DNA from: Evansella tamaricis
GTDB taxonomy: Bacteria; Bacillota; Bacilli; Bacillales; Salisediminibacteriaceae
Direction: 5' to 3'
NCBI RefSeq assembly: GCF_019042215.1
Contig: NZ_JAHQCS010000178.1
Location: forward strand, 110,719 to 174,718
Length of the DNA stretch: 64,000 bases
Position 1 is the stretch's first letter; the number at the start of each line of letters is the position of its first letter. Positions 1 to 10,576 of this stretch are shown one piece after another. The notes beneath the pieces were generated by a model. That model did no database searches, was not told the origin of the DNA, and was given only the letters and a program-made list of their open reading frames with translations. Made by a program: the position numbers and the translations under genes.

Positions 1-426
1 AACAATACCAGTCATTATATCTTCTTCCCGATCGATAAAATCCGAATAAATAATTCCCCTTTCCGCTTCCCGTACACGTTGAGTTACCACTTGCTTTGCT
101 GTTTGAGCAGCAATTCTTCCAAAGTCCCTTGGAGTGACTTCGATTTCAACGACATCATCCACATCATATTGGGGATTAATGTTTTTTGCTGCTTCTAGAG
201 AAATCTCCAAACGGGAATCAAATACTTCCTCCACCACTTCTTTTCTGGCAAAAACACGAATGCTCCCATTGTCACGGTTAATATCCACTCTTACGTTTTG
301 TGCTGAATTGAAGTTCCTTTTATAACCTGTGATCAATGCCTGTTCTATGGCTTCTAAAATAATTTCTTTATCAATACCTTTTTCTTTTTCAATGCTTGTT
401 AAAGCATCCATAAATTCACTATTCAT
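1..426 (-). CDS. nusA: transcription termination/antitermination factor NusA, N-terminal part (cut by window edge)
   Basis: NusA binds RNA polymerase and modulates pausing, termination and antitermination. The 142 codons visible read from ATG at 426 to the window edge in one open frame and cover the N-terminal RNA-polymerase-binding domain (start MNSEFMDALTSIEKEKGID). The S1 and KH domains would lie outside the window. The stop codon is not seen, so this is a truncation by the window and not a broken gene. An AAAGGGGG sequence precedes the start. It follows rimP by 25 nt, the usual rimP-nusA operon arrangement. Confidence 0.95.
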   Translation of the reverse strand, partial: MNSEFMDALTSIEKEKGIDKEIILEAIEQALITGYKRNFNSAQNVRVDINRDNGSIRVFARKEVVEEVFDSRLEISLEAAKNINPQYDVDDVVEIEVTPRDFGRIAAQTAKQVVTQRVREAERGIIYSDFIDREEDIMTGIV

Positions 427-451
427 GAATCCCTTTTCCCCCTTTCAGATA

Positions 452-922
452 TTAAAAAGTAACTGCTAACCTGGCTTTAGCTACTTTGTCATAAGGTATT
501 TCAATGGTCTTTTTTCTCGTCTTGATTATCATTTCTATAGTTAATGTTTCACCATTAAAATCTATAAGTTTTCCTTCGAACACTTTTTCATCATTGATTG
601 GTGCAAAGGTAGAAACATGGACATTCTTCCCCACTGCCCGTTCAAAGTCCCGATCCTTCTTCAATGGCCGTTCTGCTCCGGGAGACGAAACTTCCAGGTA
701 ATACGCCTGCTCTATCGGATCATTTTTATCCAGTGATTCACTTAGGCGTTCACTTACTGCAGAACAATCATCTAAATCCACACCATTTTCTTTATCGATA
801 TATACTCGAAGGAACCAATTTTTTCCTTCCTTCTTAAACTCCACATCTACTAATTCAAGAGATAGTTCAGTTAAGATGGGAGTAAGTATGGTTTCAGTTA
901 TTTCTCGTACGTTCCCTGACAC
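452..922 (-). CDS. rimP: ribosome maturation factor RimP
   Basis: RimP assists maturation of the 30S ribosomal subunit. The protein has the family's N-terminal alpha/beta domain, the conserved region around LEVSSPGAERPLKKDRDF, and a C-terminal Sm-like domain ending in a KTIEIPYDKVAKARL-type strand. I place the start at GTG 922 (156 aa) because a strong GGAGGG lies about 7 nt upstream. An in-frame ATG at 952 would add 10 residues but lacks a ribosome-binding site. The gene is first in a rimP-nusA unit separated from polC by a terminator and repeats. Confidence 0.93.
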   Translation of the reverse strand: MSGNVREITETILTPILTELSLELVDVEFKKEGKNWFLRVYIDKENGVDLDDCSAVSERLSESLDKNDPIEQAYYLEVSSPGAERPLKKDRDFERAVGKNVHVSTFAPINDEKVFEGKLIDFNGETLTIEMIIKTRKKTIEIPYDKVAKARLAVTF

Positions 923-1020
923 GTTTTTCCCTCCTCGAAACACTGTGTTCAATATGTATAGTATTAGTATTCCCTAAAACCTTTACGATCATCTATTTAT
1001 TTGCTTACCTTATTTAAGTG

Positions 1021-1051
1021 CAAAAGAAAGAGTGGGTTCAACCCACTCTTT
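1021..1051 (-). terminator. Rho-independent terminator downstream of polC
   Basis: A perfect 12-bp inverted repeat (AAAGAGTGGGTT and its complement) around a single central base occupies 1027-1051. In practice the loop would open to about 5 nt. On the minus strand it is followed by a T-rich CTTTCTTTTG tail. It lies after polC and its downstream repeats and before rimP, so it probably ends the polC transcript. Confidence 0.75.
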
Positions 1052-1120
1052 GCTGACGTCGCTATTTTCCAGTATTTCCATCTTACTATATCATAAACCA
1101 ACTAACCTTGCAAATAAACA

Positions 1121-1386
1121 CGAAAAGCGATAGGCACCTGGTTATCGGCGAAAAGCACTGGAGAGCCTTCGTCAGAAGTCGTTCTTTGACTTCTGAGAAG
1201 GATTGAAGTGTCTCGAGCCGATGGTGCCTGGAGCTAGACAATCGAAAAGCGATAGGCACCTGGTTATCGGCGAAAAGCACTGGAAAGCCTTCGTCAGAAG
1301 TCGTTCTTTGACTTCTGAGAAGGATTGAAGAGTCTCGAGCCGATGGTGCCTAGAGCTAGACAGTCGAAAAGCGATAGGCACCTGGT
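1121..1386. repeat. tandem palindromic interspersed repeat, 122-bp period, 2.2 copies
   Basis: Two nearly identical 122-bp units begin at 1121 and 1243, and a third partial unit begins at 1365. Each opens with CGAAAAGCGATAGGCACC and closes with GGTGCCT(G/A)GAGCTAGACA. Each unit folds on itself: AGGCACC pairs with GGTGCCT, ATCGGC with GCCGAT, and TCAGAAGTC with GACTTCTGA around GTTCTTT. The block ends 7 nt from the polC stop codon. It is related to the element at 63876-64000. The remainder of the 923-1393 gap holds the terminator at 1021-1051 and AT-rich DNA upstream of rimP in which I see no convincing promoter. The short open frames across the repeat are not genes. Confidence 0.9.
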
Positions 1387-1393
1387 TTGTAAT

Positions 1394-4300
1394 TTAAAAC
1401 AACGATAACTGATTCGAATCCGGTAACGCCTCGAGACATCCGTGATCATCCAGGTTCTCTAACACTGTCTTGGTGATCTTACTTCTTTCACGCAAATCTT
1501 CCTTAGAAAGGAATTCCCGCTCCTTCCTTGCTTTCACAATGTTAATGGCAGCATTTGTTCCTACCCCAGTCAAAGCATTAAACGGTGGAATTAACGTATC
1601 CCCTTCCACGATGAACTCTGTGGCAGAGGAGCGATATAAATCCACTTTTTGAAAGGATAATCCCCGTTCACACATCTCTAATGCTAATTCAAGTACTGTT
1701 ACTAAACTTTTTTCTTTTGGTGTGGCATCTAAGCCCCTTGAATAGATTTCCTCAATTCTTTTTCGAATAGAGGCGGAACCTCTTACCATCGTATCTAAAT
1801 CAAAATCATCAGCCCTTACAGTGAAATAAGCTGCGTAAAAGAGAATTGGATGATAGACTTTGAAGTACGCAATCCGAACAGCCATTAATACATAAGCCGC
1901 GGCGTGGGCTTTCGGGAACATATATTTGATCTTTAAGCAGGATCCAATATACCAATCTGGCACCTTATGTTTCTTCATTTCTTCAATCCATTCTTCCTGC
2001 AGACCTTTCCCCTTTCGTACAAACTCCATAATTTTAAAAGCAAGGGATGGCTCTAACCCTTTATAAATCAGATAGACCATAATATCATCCCGGCACCCGA
2101 TAACATCTTTTAATACACACGTTCCATTCGATATCAGTTCCGCTGCATTATTTAGCCAAACATCTGTCCCATGAGACAACCCAGAGATCTGTACTAATTC
2201 ACTAAACGTATTTGGTTTTGTTTCCTCTAGCATTTGACGAACGAATCTAGTACCAAATTCAGGAATACCATAAGTTCCCGTCTTACACATAATTTGTTCC
2301 TCAGTAACCCCTAATGATTCAGTCCCTCCAAATAACTTAAAAACTTCCGGATCATCAACTGGAATATCTTTTGGATCCATTCCGCTCAAATCTTGGAGCA
2401 TCCTAATTACAGTTGGGTCATCGTGTCCGAGAATATCAAGTTTTAATAAGTTATCATGAATAGAATGGAAGTCATAATGCGTTGTTTTCCATTCAGACTC
2501 TCTGTCATCAGCCGGGAATTGAATCGGTGTGAAATCATATATCTCTAGATAATCTGGCACAACAATGATTCCACCAGGGTGCTGACCAGTTGTACGTTTC
2601 ACGCCGGTACATCCAGCAACTAATCTGTCAATTTCCGCTCCTCTTAATTGAAGCTGGTTATCATCTTCATATCCCTTTACATAACCGTAGGCCGTTTTTT
2701 CAGCAACCGTTCCTATCGTTCCTGCACGGTATACAAATTCTTCACCAAACAATTCTTTCGTATAATTATGAGCGGTTGGCTGATATTCTCCTGAAAAATT
2801 CAAATCAATATCCGGTACCTTATCCCCTTTAAATCCTAAGAACGTTTCAAATGGGATATCTTGCCCATCTTTTTTATATTTTGATCCACACTTTTCACAT
2901 TCTTTATCTGGCAGGTCAAAACCTGAGCCTACAGAACCATCATCAAAGAAAATGGAATGATGGCAAGACGGACAAACATAGTGTGGAGGAAGTGGATTAA
3001 CTTCTGTAATTTCAGTCATTGTCGCCACAAAACTGGAACCTACTGACCCCCGTGACCCTACTAGGTAACCATCATCTAACGATTTTTTTACAAGTTTCTG
3101 AGAAATTAAGTAAATAACAGAGAATCCATTACTGATGATACTGTTTAACTCTTTTTCTAATCGGTCTTCCACCAGTTTTGGTAAATCTTCTCCATAAATA
3201 CTCTTTGCTCGTCCATAACTCATTTCCCGCATTTCTTCATCTGCACCTTCGATTTTCGGTGTATACAGATCGTCAGGAATCGGTTTGATTTCATCAATTT
3301 GGTCTGATAGATGCTTTGTATTAGTGACGACAATTTCCTTTGCCTTTTCTTCCGGCAGAAAACGAAAACATTCAAGCATTTCATCCGTAGTACGAAAGTG
3401 GACCTTAGGGAGAGTAGTTCGGTTTAATGGATTGGCGCCTCCCTGAGAACCTATCAATATTTTACGATAAATATAATCTTCTTCGTTCAAGTAATGAACA
3501 TTCCCTGTTGCAATAACTTTTTTACCAAGTTTATCCCCTAAATCTATAATGTTCTTTAAGACATCTTTTAACGCCAATTCATCTCTAATAACTTCTCTCT
3601 CAATTAAGTGCTGATAATTGGAAGGGGGTTGCACCTCTAAATAATCATAAAACTTTGCAACTTCCTCTACTTCATCAGGGGACTTTTGCATCATAGCATC
3701 AAAAACTTCTCCGTTATCACACCCAGAACCGACTATCAATCCATCGCGGTACTTGGATAAGACAGATTTTGGAATTCGTGGAACACGGTGAAAATAGTCA
3801 ATATGTGAAAAAGATACTAATTTATAAAGATTCTTTAAACCTTCTTTTGTTTTTGCTAAGATAATGCAATGATTTGGCCGTTGTTTTTTATAATCCTCTG
3901 GAGAGGACTGCTGATTCAGTTCATAATGCTTTACAATTCCCTTTTCAGTCGCATCCTTTACCATTTTCCAAAGTAAATGTCCTGTCGCTTCCGCATCATA
4001 GATAGCGCGGTGATGAGCTACTAATTCAATGTTAAACTTTTTACAAAGAGTATTTAGTCTATAATTTTTGAATGTGGGATATAAAAATCTTCCCAATTCT
4101 AATGTATCAATAACAGGATTGCTTGCCTTTTCTAGCCCTATCTTTTGGAAGGCTGCATTAATGAAACCCATATCGAAACTGGCATTGTGCGCTACAAGAA
4201 TATCATCACCGATCCATTCATGAAAATCCTTTATTACATCATTAATTTCCGGAGCATCTTTGACCATGTCATCGGTGATACCTGTCAACTCAATAATTAA

Positions 4301-5692
4301 TGGAGACAGCTTTTCATGGGGATTTGCAAATGATTCAAAACGATCGATTATTTCACCATTGTTGACTTTTACCGCTGCTAATTCAATGATCGTATTATAA
4401 ACAGCAGACAACCCGGTTGTTTCCACGTCAAATACAATATAAGTATCTTCTAGTAAACTGCGATTTGCCTCATTGTAGGCAATAGGAACACCATCATTAA
4501 CTAGATTGGCTTCTACACCATATAAAATTTTAATACCATTTTTCTTTCCTGCAGAGTAAGCTTCTGGAAATGATTGCAAAACTGCATGATCCGTTACAGC
4601 AATTGCTTCATGCCCCCATTTCTTTGCCTGATCCACATACTTTGATACAGAAGTGACCGCATCCATTTGACTCATTGGAGTATGAAGGTGAAACTCAATC
4701 CTTTTTTCCCCTTCTGGTGCCCGGTCCAATTTCTGATTTGGCGTTATTTGTTGGATATCCCTTGCCATCATCGTTAAATCACGAACGTACGTATCGTATT
4801 GAATATCACCTCGTACTTTTACCCAAATCCCTTTTTTGATTAAACTGAATAATTGCTCATCCTCTTTTCCACCTGAGAACATTTTTATTAATAGGGAATC
4901 GGTGTAGTCGGTTATTTTGAATGTAAGTAACGTCCTTCCACTTTTTAACTCTCTTGTTTCCGCCCAAAAGATAAATCCTTGAATCGCAAATCTCCGTTCC
5001 TCTTCTACAATTTTATTAATTTGTTTAATATCGTTATCATTAATGACCGTTCCAACCGAAATGGAAGTAACAGTTCCCGTTTCTTTTGCACTTTCTGCCT
5101 TTTTTTGTTTCTCGATCATAGCTTCGATAACTTTAGAGTGATCTTCTTCTCTCTTTTGTTCCACAAATTTCTCGATCGCTTCCTTTGACTCCTTTACAAC
5201 TGTTTCTAGATGGAGTCTTCCAAAGCCAACTTGCTGAAAGATGTCTTGGAGTGGTTCCTGAACTCGTCGTTGGATCATCTCCGCTTCTGTTTCGTTCATC
5301 ACAGCGATGACCATCTTTTTCCCCTCTAAAAAAGGAGTTTGTTCTTGGAGCCTTCGAATAAGACCATTAGTGGAAGAACGGAGATGTTCCACGAAATACG
5401 GCCAATAGGTTGGTATATGTTTCGATAATTCCACTTCCTGCTCATAAGATAAAACCACTTCAACAGAAGCAATATGTTCAAGACCATTTATGATTTTACT
5501 TTGAAACACTTCAAAAACATGATACGGAAGAACTTCTGGTAAGGATATAGAAAAGCACCACTTTTTTTGGGTTTGAAAAACCTCAAGTCGTTCTATTTTT
5601 CCTCCGTTTAAGTATTTTTTAATATCATCCGGCATGATTACTTGCTCTAGTAGTAGTTGAAATCTCTCGCGGCGAATTTGATCTTCGTTCAT
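1394..5692 (-). CDS. polC: DNA polymerase III subunit alpha, Gram-positive PolC type
   Basis: PolC is the replicative polymerase of low-GC Gram-positive bacteria and carries its own proofreading exonuclease. The protein is 1432 aa, the usual size. In order it shows an N-terminal domain, an OB fold (about 230-330), a PHP domain starting near residue 334 ([11 protein letters not shown]), a DEDD exonuclease inserted in the PHP region (FDVETTGL near 420), a Cys4 zinc motif (CPSC and CEKC, about 907-937), the catalytic [12 protein letters not shown] near 962, and C-terminal helix-hairpin-helix sequence. AGGGGAGG precedes the ATG. In Bacillus subtilis proS lies just upstream; here the upstream gene is rseP, 117 nt away. 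Confidence 0.98.
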   Translation of the reverse strand: MNEDQIRRERFQLLLEQVIMPDDIKKYLNGGKIERLEVFQTQKKWCFSISLPEVLPYHVFEVFQSKIINGLEHIASVEVVLSYEQEVELSKHIPTYWPYFVEHLRSSTNGLIRRLQEQTPFLEGKKMVIAVMNETEAEMIQRRVQEPLQDIFQQVGFGRLHLETVVKESKEAIEKFVEQKREEDHSKVIEAMIEKQKKAESAKETGTVTSISVGTVINDNDIKQINKIVEEERRFAIQGFIFWAETRELKSGRTLLTFKITDYTDSLLIKMFSGGKEDEQLFSLIKKGIWVKVRGDIQYDTYVRDLTMMARDIQQITPNQKLDRAPEGEKRIEFHLHTPMSQMDAVTSVSKYVDQAKKWGHEAIAVTDHAVLQSFPEAYSAGKKNGIKILYGVEANLVNDGVPIAYNEANRSLLEDTYIVFDVETTGLSAVYNTIIELAAVKVNNGEIIDRFESFANPHEKLSPLIIELTGITDDMVKDAPEINDVIKDFHEWIGDDILVAHNASFDMGFINAAFQKIGLEKASNPVIDTLELGRFLYPTFKNYRLNTLCKKFNIELVAHHRAIYDAEATGHLLWKMVKDATEKGIVKHYELNQQSSPEDYKKQRPNHCIILAKTKEGLKNLYKLVSFSHIDYFHRVPRIPKSVLSKYRDGLIVGSGCDNGEVFDAMMQKSPDEVEEVAKFYDYLEVQPPSNYQHLIEREVIRDELALKDVLKNIIDLGDKLGKKVIATGNVHYLNEEDYIYRKILIGSQGGANPLNRTTLPKVHFRTTDEMLECFRFLPEEKAKEIVVTNTKHLSDQIDEIKPIPDDLYTPKIEGADEEMREMSYGRAKSIYGEDLPKLVEDRLEKELNSIISNGFSVIYLISQKLVKKSLDDGYLVGSRGSVGSSFVATMTEITEVNPLPPHYVCPSCHHSIFFDDGSVGSGFDLPDKECEKCGSKYKKDGQDIPFETFLGFKGDKVPDIDLNFSGEYQPTAHNYTKELFGEEFVYRAGTIGTVAEKTAYGYVKGYEDDNQLQLRGAEIDRLVAGCTGVKRTTGQHPGGIIVVPDYLEIYDFTPIQFPADDRESEWKTTHYDFHSIHDNLLKLDILGHDDPTVIRMLQDLSGMDPKDIPVDDPEVFKLFGGTESLGVTEEQIMCKTGTYGIPEFGTRFVRQMLEETKPNTFSELVQISGLSHGTDVWLNNAAELISNGTCVLKDVIGCRDDIMVYLIYKGLEPSLAFKIMEFVRKGKGLQEEWIEEMKKHKVPDWYIGSCLKIKYMFPKAHAAAYVLMAVRIAYFKVYHPILFYAAYFTVRADDFDLDTMVRGSASIRKRIEEIYSRGLDATPKEKSLVTVLELALEMCERGLSFQKVDLYRSSATEFIVEGDTLIPPFNALTGVGTNAAINIVKARKEREFLSKEDLRERSKITKTVLENLDDHGCLEALPDSNQLSLF

Positions 5693-5717
5693 GTCGGTTC
5701 CTCCCCTTTTAAAAACC

Positions 5718-5784
5718 AGAAGGTTGCCCTAAAAGGTCAAATACTGACATTCCAAGACAACCTCACATGTAACCTTCTATTATA
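5718..5784 (-). promoter_or_regulatory. candidate polC promoter and structured leader
   Basis: A perfect -10 hexamer TATAAT (5779-5784) lies downstream of rseP, but no good -35 is present. Immediately after it the transcript would contain AGAAGGTT (5771-5778), complementary to AACCTTCT (5718-5725), which is followed by TGGTTTTT. A second arm, AGGTTG (5758-5763), can pair with CAACCT (5721-5726), overlapping the same target. The arrangement resembles an attenuator, but helices this short can arise by chance. Confidence 0.3.
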
Positions 5785-5809
5785 TCTTAATGACTTCTAT
5801 CTATTTTGC

Positions 5810-7069
5810 CTAGAGGAAAAATTTATTGATATCATTCCAGGTTACAACAAGCATTAAGAGCATCAGTAATGCAAATCCAATAAAATGAACTAAACCTTCC
5901 TTTTGAGGATCAATCGGTTTTCCCCTTACTGCCTCTACTCCAAGGAAAAGTAGTCGTCCCCCATCCAATGCTGGTAAAGGAAGTAAGTTAATGATCCCTA
6001 AATTCACACTTAAGATGGCTGTCCATTGCATCAGAACTAGAAAGCCCATTGCGGCCACTTCATCCGTGTAGGAATATATTCCAACAGGACCCGCTAGATG
6101 ATCCAGTGTAAATTGACCAGTTATTAACATCCCAAGGGCTTCAAAAATCAAAACAGTAAACTCATACGTTTGTGTAAAACCGAACGTCACTGCACCAAGA
6201 AATGATTTTTCTGTCATTGGGAATATGCCCACAACACCGTCCACCTGCTCCTCTGGTCCAATCCGCTCTTGAGGAGTCATAGAGACCTCAAACCTCTCTC
6301 CTCCGCGCTCTATTTCGAAAAGGAGTGGTTCATTTGGATTAGATTGTATAATGGTGGTCATTTCTTCCCAAGTTGTTACTTGTTGGCCTGCTATAGATAT
6401 AATTCTGTCTCCACTTTCAAGACCTGCCTGGATGGCGACACCGTCTTCTGTCACATCCCCAACCAGTGCTTCGTTCACTGGCATCCCAGCAAACCATGCA
6501 TAAAGCATTAAAATAACAATTGCTAATATAAAATTCATCATTGGACCTGCAAATAATGCCATCGCACGCTGTGGTAATGTCTTCGACCCGAACTGACGAT
6601 CATAAGGGGCGATTTGAGTAGCCTGTTCATCATGAACATATTCTGCTTTCTCATCGATGGGGTAGGTGACAAGACCTTCGTCCTCCGAAACATAACCGGT
6701 AACGAAAAGTTCTCTCTCAAGGTCAATTTTCTCTACTTGAATAACCTTACAATCAGGATGTTTAGACTTATTATTAATGATAAGCTTCCTTACTTTTCCG
6801 GAAGAGTTGAAGAGGAGTCCAATTTCATATCCAGGTTTAATTTGGATCATTTCAGGATCTTCCCCTGCCATTCTTACAAATCCCCCAAGTGGTAATAAAC
6901 GTATTGTGTACACCGTCTCCGATTTTTTGAAGGAAAATATCTTAGGACCAAACCCAATTGCAAATTCACGGCAAAGAATACCAGCCCGTTTCGCAAATAA
7001 TAGATGTCCTAATTCGTGAATAAACACGAGGAGACCAAAAATGATTATAATTGAGATAAATGTATTCAT
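5810..7069 (-). CDS. rseP: site-2 intramembrane zinc metalloprotease RseP (RasP)
   Basis: RseP cleaves membrane-spanning anti-sigma factors and signal-peptide remnants within the membrane. The zinc-binding HELGH is at residues 18-22, inside the first transmembrane helix. A PDZ-like domain lies mid-protein (around [16 protein letters not shown]). The second metal-ligand motif [14 protein letters not shown] is near the C-terminus, followed by further hydrophobic helices. At 419 aa it is of normal length. AAAGGGTG precedes the ATG, and dxr ends 13 nt upstream, so the two are almost certainly cotranscribed. Confidence 0.96.
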   Translation of the reverse strand: MNTFISIIIIFGLLVFIHELGHLLFAKRAGILCREFAIGFGPKIFSFKKSETVYTIRLLPLGGFVRMAGEDPEMIQIKPGYEIGLLFNSSGKVRKLIINNKSKHPDCKVIQVEKIDLERELFVTGYVSEDEGLVTYPIDEKAEYVHDEQATQIAPYDRQFGSKTLPQRAMALFAGPMMNFILAIVILMLYAWFAGMPVNEALVGDVTEDGVAIQAGLESGDRIISIAGQQVTTWEEMTTIIQSNPNEPLLFEIERGGERFEVSMTPQERIGPEEQVDGVVGIFPMTEKSFLGAVTFGFTQTYEFTVLIFEALGMLITGQFTLDHLAGPVGIYSYTDEVAAMGFLVLMQWTAILSVNLGIINLLPLPALDGGRLLFLGVEAVRGKPIDPQKEGLVHFIGFALLMLLMLVVTWNDINKFFL

Positions 7070-7082
7070 GGCAACACACCCT

Positions 7083-8231
7083 TTAATTCAAATATGATTT
7101 GATTTTATTTCTTGTTTCTTCATCAATCATCACGATTTCATCCAATGATGGATCTGATGTTGGAGAATGATCTGATAATGCTTTTTCCACTAGTTGGTCT
7201 ATACCAAGAAAAGGTATATTACCATTTAGAAACTCAGATACTGCAATTTCGTTGGCCGCATTTAAAACCGTGGGAGCAGACCCGCCTATTTTGCCAGCCT
7301 CAAATGCCATTTTTAAACAGCGGTACCTCTCCATATTCGGCTTTTCGAAATGAAGGGAGCCCACTTCCCATAAGTTTAACTTTTGACCTCCGTGTAATAC
7401 AAGCCTTTTTGGTTTGGACAAGGCATATTGTATTGGCACACGCATATCAGGAGTTCCTAAATGGGCTAGTACACTACCATCAATATATTCTACCATAGAG
7501 TGAATGATACTTTCTTTATGAAGAATTACATCAATTTTTTCATATGGAATATTAAATAGCCATCTGGCTTCAATCACTTCAAGTCCCTTATTCATCATCG
7601 TGGCAGAATCGATGGTAATCTTAGCCCCCATCTCCCAATTTGGATGATTCAAAGCTTCTTCCACTGTAACCCCTTCTAGTTCCGAAAGAGACCTGTCGCG
7701 AAAGCTCCCACCTGACGCTGTTAAAATAAGACGATCTACGTCTTTCTCCACATCTCCATGGAGACATTGATATATTGCAGAATGTTCACTGTCTACTGGA
7801 ATGAGTTCTACCTCATATTTCTTGGCCATCTCTGTTACCAAATGTCCCGCAGTAACAAGTGTTTCCTTATTTGCAATGGCTATATCTTTGCCACTCTCAA
7901 TGGCACCTAACGTTGGTTTTAGACCAATACTTCCCATTACTGCATTTACTAGTATGTCTGCTTCACATACTGCTGCCACTTCCACTAACCCTTGCTCCCC
8001 ATAAACCACTTTTACTCCTGGAGGAAGGTCCGGATAAAGGAGATTTGCTTCTTCTTTAGAGTATACACATACCACCTTTGGGCGAAACTCTTGGATTTGT
8101 TTCAGGCCTAATGCAACGTTTCTCCCAAAGGATAAGCCAATTAATTGAAATTCTTCTTTATGAGATCGTATCACGTCTAATGTTTGGGTTCCAATCGAAC
8201 CGGTCGAACCTAATAAACATATTTTCCTCAT
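7083..8231 (-). CDS. dxr: 1-deoxy-D-xylulose 5-phosphate reductoisomerase
   Basis: Dxr converts DXP to 2-C-methyl-D-erythritol 4-phosphate with NADPH, the committed step of the MEP isoprenoid pathway. The NADPH-binding [13 protein letters not shown] is at residues 8-20. The metal-binding region [12 protein letters not shown] and the substrate-loop GSFRDRS are present, and the 382-aa length is normal. A GGAG site precedes the ATG. It sits between cdsA and rseP. Its isoprenoid product feeds UppS, encoded two genes upstream. Confidence 0.97.
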   Translation of the reverse strand: MRKICLLGSTGSIGTQTLDVIRSHKEEFQLIGLSFGRNVALGLKQIQEFRPKVVCVYSKEEANLLYPDLPPGVKVVYGEQGLVEVAAVCEADILVNAVMGSIGLKPTLGAIESGKDIAIANKETLVTAGHLVTEMAKKYEVELIPVDSEHSAIYQCLHGDVEKDVDRLILTASGGSFRDRSLSELEGVTVEEALNHPNWEMGAKITIDSATMMNKGLEVIEARWLFNIPYEKIDVILHKESIIHSMVEYIDGSVLAHLGTPDMRVPIQYALSKPKRLVLHGGQKLNLWEVGSLHFEKPNMERYRCLKMAFEAGKIGGSAPTVLNAANEIAVSEFLNGNIPFLGIDQLVEKALSDHSPTSDPSLDEIVMIDEETRNKIKSYLN

Positions 8232-8275
8232 GAGAGACTCCTTTTCCTTTGGTTCTTAATTTAAGCAACGCATGG

Positions 8276-9067
8276 TCAAATGAATCCGAATAGATAAAGA
8301 ATCGGTAATACAAAAATTAAACTATCGAATCGGTCCAAAATACCTCCATGACCAGGGAGAACTTGTCCAGAATCTTTTACAGAATAATGGCGTTTTAACG
8401 CAGACTCCACAAGGTCTCCCATTTGTCCCGAAACAGATACCACAAAAATAAATAATATTGTCATCACCCAAGAGTCGAAAATTGGGACAATCAACAAATA
8501 GATTACTCCTATAATAACAGCAAGTACAATCCCACCAATAGCCCCTTCTATGGTTTTCTTTGGGCTGATTTCAGGCCACAGTTTATGTTTTCCAAAACTT
8601 CTGCCAGCAAAATAAGCCCCTGAATCAGTGGACCATACTAAAATTAAGATAAAAATGAGCAAAGCTAGACCATTATCTAAAAAGCGAGTATAGATGAAAT
8701 AGTGGAAACCAAAACCGATATAAACAGATGCTAAAACGAGAAAACCCGCTTCATCAAAGGTAAAAGAGTTTTTTGTAATGACAGTAAGTGCCAATAACAC
8801 GACAATCAATAGTAGAAATAGTTCTAACCTTGGTATATGCAACCACTGAAACGAAACAATACTTTCTGGTATAACTAACAACCACATTAATATAAAACTT
8901 AAAATACCAAATGTGGAGAGGATCTTTACTTGTTTCATACGTAATAATTCCGCCAAAGCAAGGGTAGCTATACCAATCATTAAGAGGGTGAATGGCCATG
9001 CACCAATGATAGTAACTGTAATAAAACCTGCTCCTGCGATGATTGCTGTAATGATTCGTTGTTTCAT
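8276..9067 (-). CDS. cdsA: phosphatidate cytidylyltransferase
   Basis: CdsA makes CDP-diacylglycerol from phosphatidic acid and CTP, the entry to membrane phospholipids. The 263-aa protein is almost wholly hydrophobic with about eight membrane segments. It carries the family signature SVKDSGQVLPGHGGILDRFDS near the C-terminus, and the conserved WSTDSGAYFAGRSFGKHKL motif. A strong GGAGGAG precedes the ATG and lies just after the uppS stop codon, indicating translation closely linked to uppS. Confidence 0.96.
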   Translation of the reverse strand: MKQRIITAIIAGAGFITVTIIGAWPFTLLMIGIATLALAELLRMKQVKILSTFGILSFILMWLLVIPESIVSFQWLHIPRLELFLLLIVVLLALTVITKNSFTFDEAGFLVLASVYIGFGFHYFIYTRFLDNGLALLIFILILVWSTDSGAYFAGRSFGKHKLWPEISPKKTIEGAIGGIVLAVIIGVIYLLIVPIFDSWVMTILFIFVVSVSGQMGDLVESALKRHYSVKDSGQVLPGHGGILDRFDSLIFVLPILYLFGFI

Positions 9068-9082
9068 TGCCGCTCCTCCTCT

Positions 9083-9859
9083 CTAGACGCCACCATACCT
9101 TCTTGCCCGTTTTTGATACACCTGAACGGCTTCCATAAAATGTTCCTCTGTAAAGTCTGGCCATAGGACATCTGTAAACCAAAACTCTGCATATGCCAAT
9201 TGCCATAACATAAAATTACTCAACCGAATTTCGCCACTCGTACGAATCAATAAGTCTGGGTCTCTTATATCTGATGTCATCAGGTAGTCCGACAACATCT
9301 CTTCGGTAATGGCATCTTTGGATAAGGACTGCTCTTCCAATACTTGATACATCTTTTTAACCGCCTGGATAATCTCTGACCGGCTACCATAATTTAGTGC
9401 AAAGTTCAATATAAGACCATCGTTATTTTTAGTTTCGTCCACTGCCTTTTCCACTGCTCTGATCGTATGTTGTGGTAGGTTTTCCTTAGAACCAGTCAAT
9501 CTTACAACAACATTCTCTTCCATTAGCTTAGGCAGTTCTCTCCCTAAAAATAATTCAGGTAATCTCATTAAAAAATCGACTTCATTCTTTGGACGCTTCC
9601 AATTCTCTGTTGAAAAAGCATATAGTGTAAGAACTTTTATCCCAACTTCATTCGACTTTTCAACAATTTTTCGAATAACATTCATTCCTTCTCGATGCCC
9701 TGCAATTCTAGGGAGACCACGATTTTTTGCCCACCTGCCATTACCGTCCATAATAATCGCCACATGATGAGGAATATTCTCATTTGAAACGACATTCAAG
9801 TCATTTAACGTCTCAGTCTCATTTAACTTATTATTATGGTTTGAAAATTTTTTAAACAT
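9083..9859 (-). CDS. uppS: undecaprenyl (di-trans,poly-cis) diphosphate synthase
   Basis: UppS condenses isopentenyl diphosphate onto farnesyl diphosphate to make the C55 carrier for cell-wall synthesis. The catalytic motif HVAIIMDGNGRWAKNRG is at residues 32-48 with Asp38. The C-terminal RTSGEIRLSNFMLWQLAYAEF motif, which binds diphosphate, is intact. The protein is 258 aa with the usual variable N-terminal tail. GGGGGAG precedes the ATG. It heads the uppS-cdsA-dxr-rseP unit behind its own promoter at 9909-9937. Confidence 0.97.
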   Translation of the reverse strand: MFKKFSNHNNKLNETETLNDLNVVSNENIPHHVAIIMDGNGRWAKNRGLPRIAGHREGMNVIRKIVEKSNEVGIKVLTLYAFSTENWKRPKNEVDFLMRLPELFLGRELPKLMEENVVVRLTGSKENLPQHTIRAVEKAVDETKNNDGLILNFALNYGSRSEIIQAVKKMYQVLEEQSLSKDAITEEMLSDYLMTSDIRDPDLLIRTSGEIRLSNFMLWQLAYAEFWFTDVLWPDFTEEHFMEAVQVYQKRARRYGGV

Positions 9860-9908
9860 TGCGTCTCCCCCAGATTGCTTCTATCAATATGTATAACTAT
9901 TCCTCTAA

Positions 9909-9937
9909 ATTATATAACAGTATTAATTATGTCTCAA
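9909..9937 (-). promoter_or_regulatory. SigA-type promoter of uppS-cdsA-dxr-rseP
   Basis: On the minus strand TTGAGA (9932-9937) is followed by a 17-bp spacer and a perfect TATAAT (9909-9914). It lies between the frr terminator and the uppS start, about 50 nt upstream of the start codon. Confidence 0.8.
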
Positions 9938-9955
9938 AAGCTACTCATATATAAA

Positions 9956-9993
9956 GTGTAAAAAACCCCCGTAGCAGAGAGGGTCTTTTACAC
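9956..9993 (-). terminator. Rho-independent terminator after frr
   Basis: GTGTAAAAGACCC pairs with GGGTTTTTTACAC with one mismatch around a 12-nt loop on the minus strand. The T-run lies in the 3' arm and continues into TTTATATA. It follows the frr stop codon and ends the pyrH-frr transcript. Confidence 0.75.
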
Positions 9994-10016
9994 AATCCAT
10001 TTTACATGTTTTTTTG

Positions 10017-10574
10017 TTACACTTCCATGATTTCTTCTTCTTTAGATTTAGCGATTTCATCAATTTTTTTAATGACATTATCAGTTAGTTTTTGAACCTC
10101 ATCCTGACTGCGGCGAAGGTCATCCTCTGTTAATTCCCCATCTTTTTCTTGCTTTTTAAGTTCATCATTTGCATCCCGACGAATATTTCTTACAGCAACT
10201 TTTGCATCCTCTGTATAACGTCCAGTCAGTTTAACAAGTTCTTTACGACGTTCTTCTGTTAAAGCAGGAATTGAAATCCGAATAATATTTCCATCATTTG
10301 AAGGAGATAATCCTAAATCAGCTTTTTGTATTGCCCGTTCAATATCTGAAATAGATGATTTGTCGAACGGCTGAATCGTTAACATCCTTGCCTCTGGGAC
10401 AGAAATTGTTGCTAGTTGATTTAAAGGTGTAGGCATTCCGTAATATTCCACTTGCACTTTGTCTAACAAGGAAGGGTTTGCCCGTCCAGCACGAATGGTC
10501 GCTAGCTCTTTACGATATGATTCTACTGATTTGTCCATTTTCATTTCCGTTTGTTTAAAGGTCTCTTGTGACAT
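10017..10574 (-). CDS. frr: ribosome recycling factor
   Basis: Together with EF-G this factor splits post-termination ribosomes. The 185-aa length is exact for the family. The long charged helices are evident, with conserved [18 protein letters not shown] near the N-terminus and the [21 protein letters not shown] region toward the C-terminus. Its Shine-Dalgarno sequence AAGGGGG lies inside the last codons of pyrH, and the gap is 2 nt, so translation of the two genes is coupled. Confidence 0.98.
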   Translation of the reverse strand: MSQETFKQTEMKMDKSVESYRKELATIRAGRANPSLLDKVQVEYYGMPTPLNQLATISVPEARMLTIQPFDKSSISDIERAIQKADLGLSPSNDGNIIRISIPALTEERRKELVKLTGRYTEDAKVAVRNIRRDANDELKKQEKDGELTEDDLRRSQDEVQKLTDNVIKKIDEIAKSKEEEIMEV

Positions 10575-10576
10575 GA

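Noticed and set aside
1086..1381. Two overlapping minus-strand open frames of 64 and 69 codons
   Set aside because: They are translations of the 122-bp tandem repeat, share the same peptide by duplication, and have no ribosome-binding site.
1121..1386. Direct repeats considered as a CRISPR array
   Set aside because: The repeated units are contiguous, 122 bp long and internally palindromic, with no unique spacers and no cas genes nearby.
5693..5809. T-box or proS remnant in the polC leader
   Set aside because: No T-box AGGGTGGNACCGCG-type sequence and no proS-like coding sequence could be found.
8754..9206. 150-codon minus-strand frame overlapping uppS and cdsA
   Set aside because: It crosses two certain genes in another frame, and both are intact without it.
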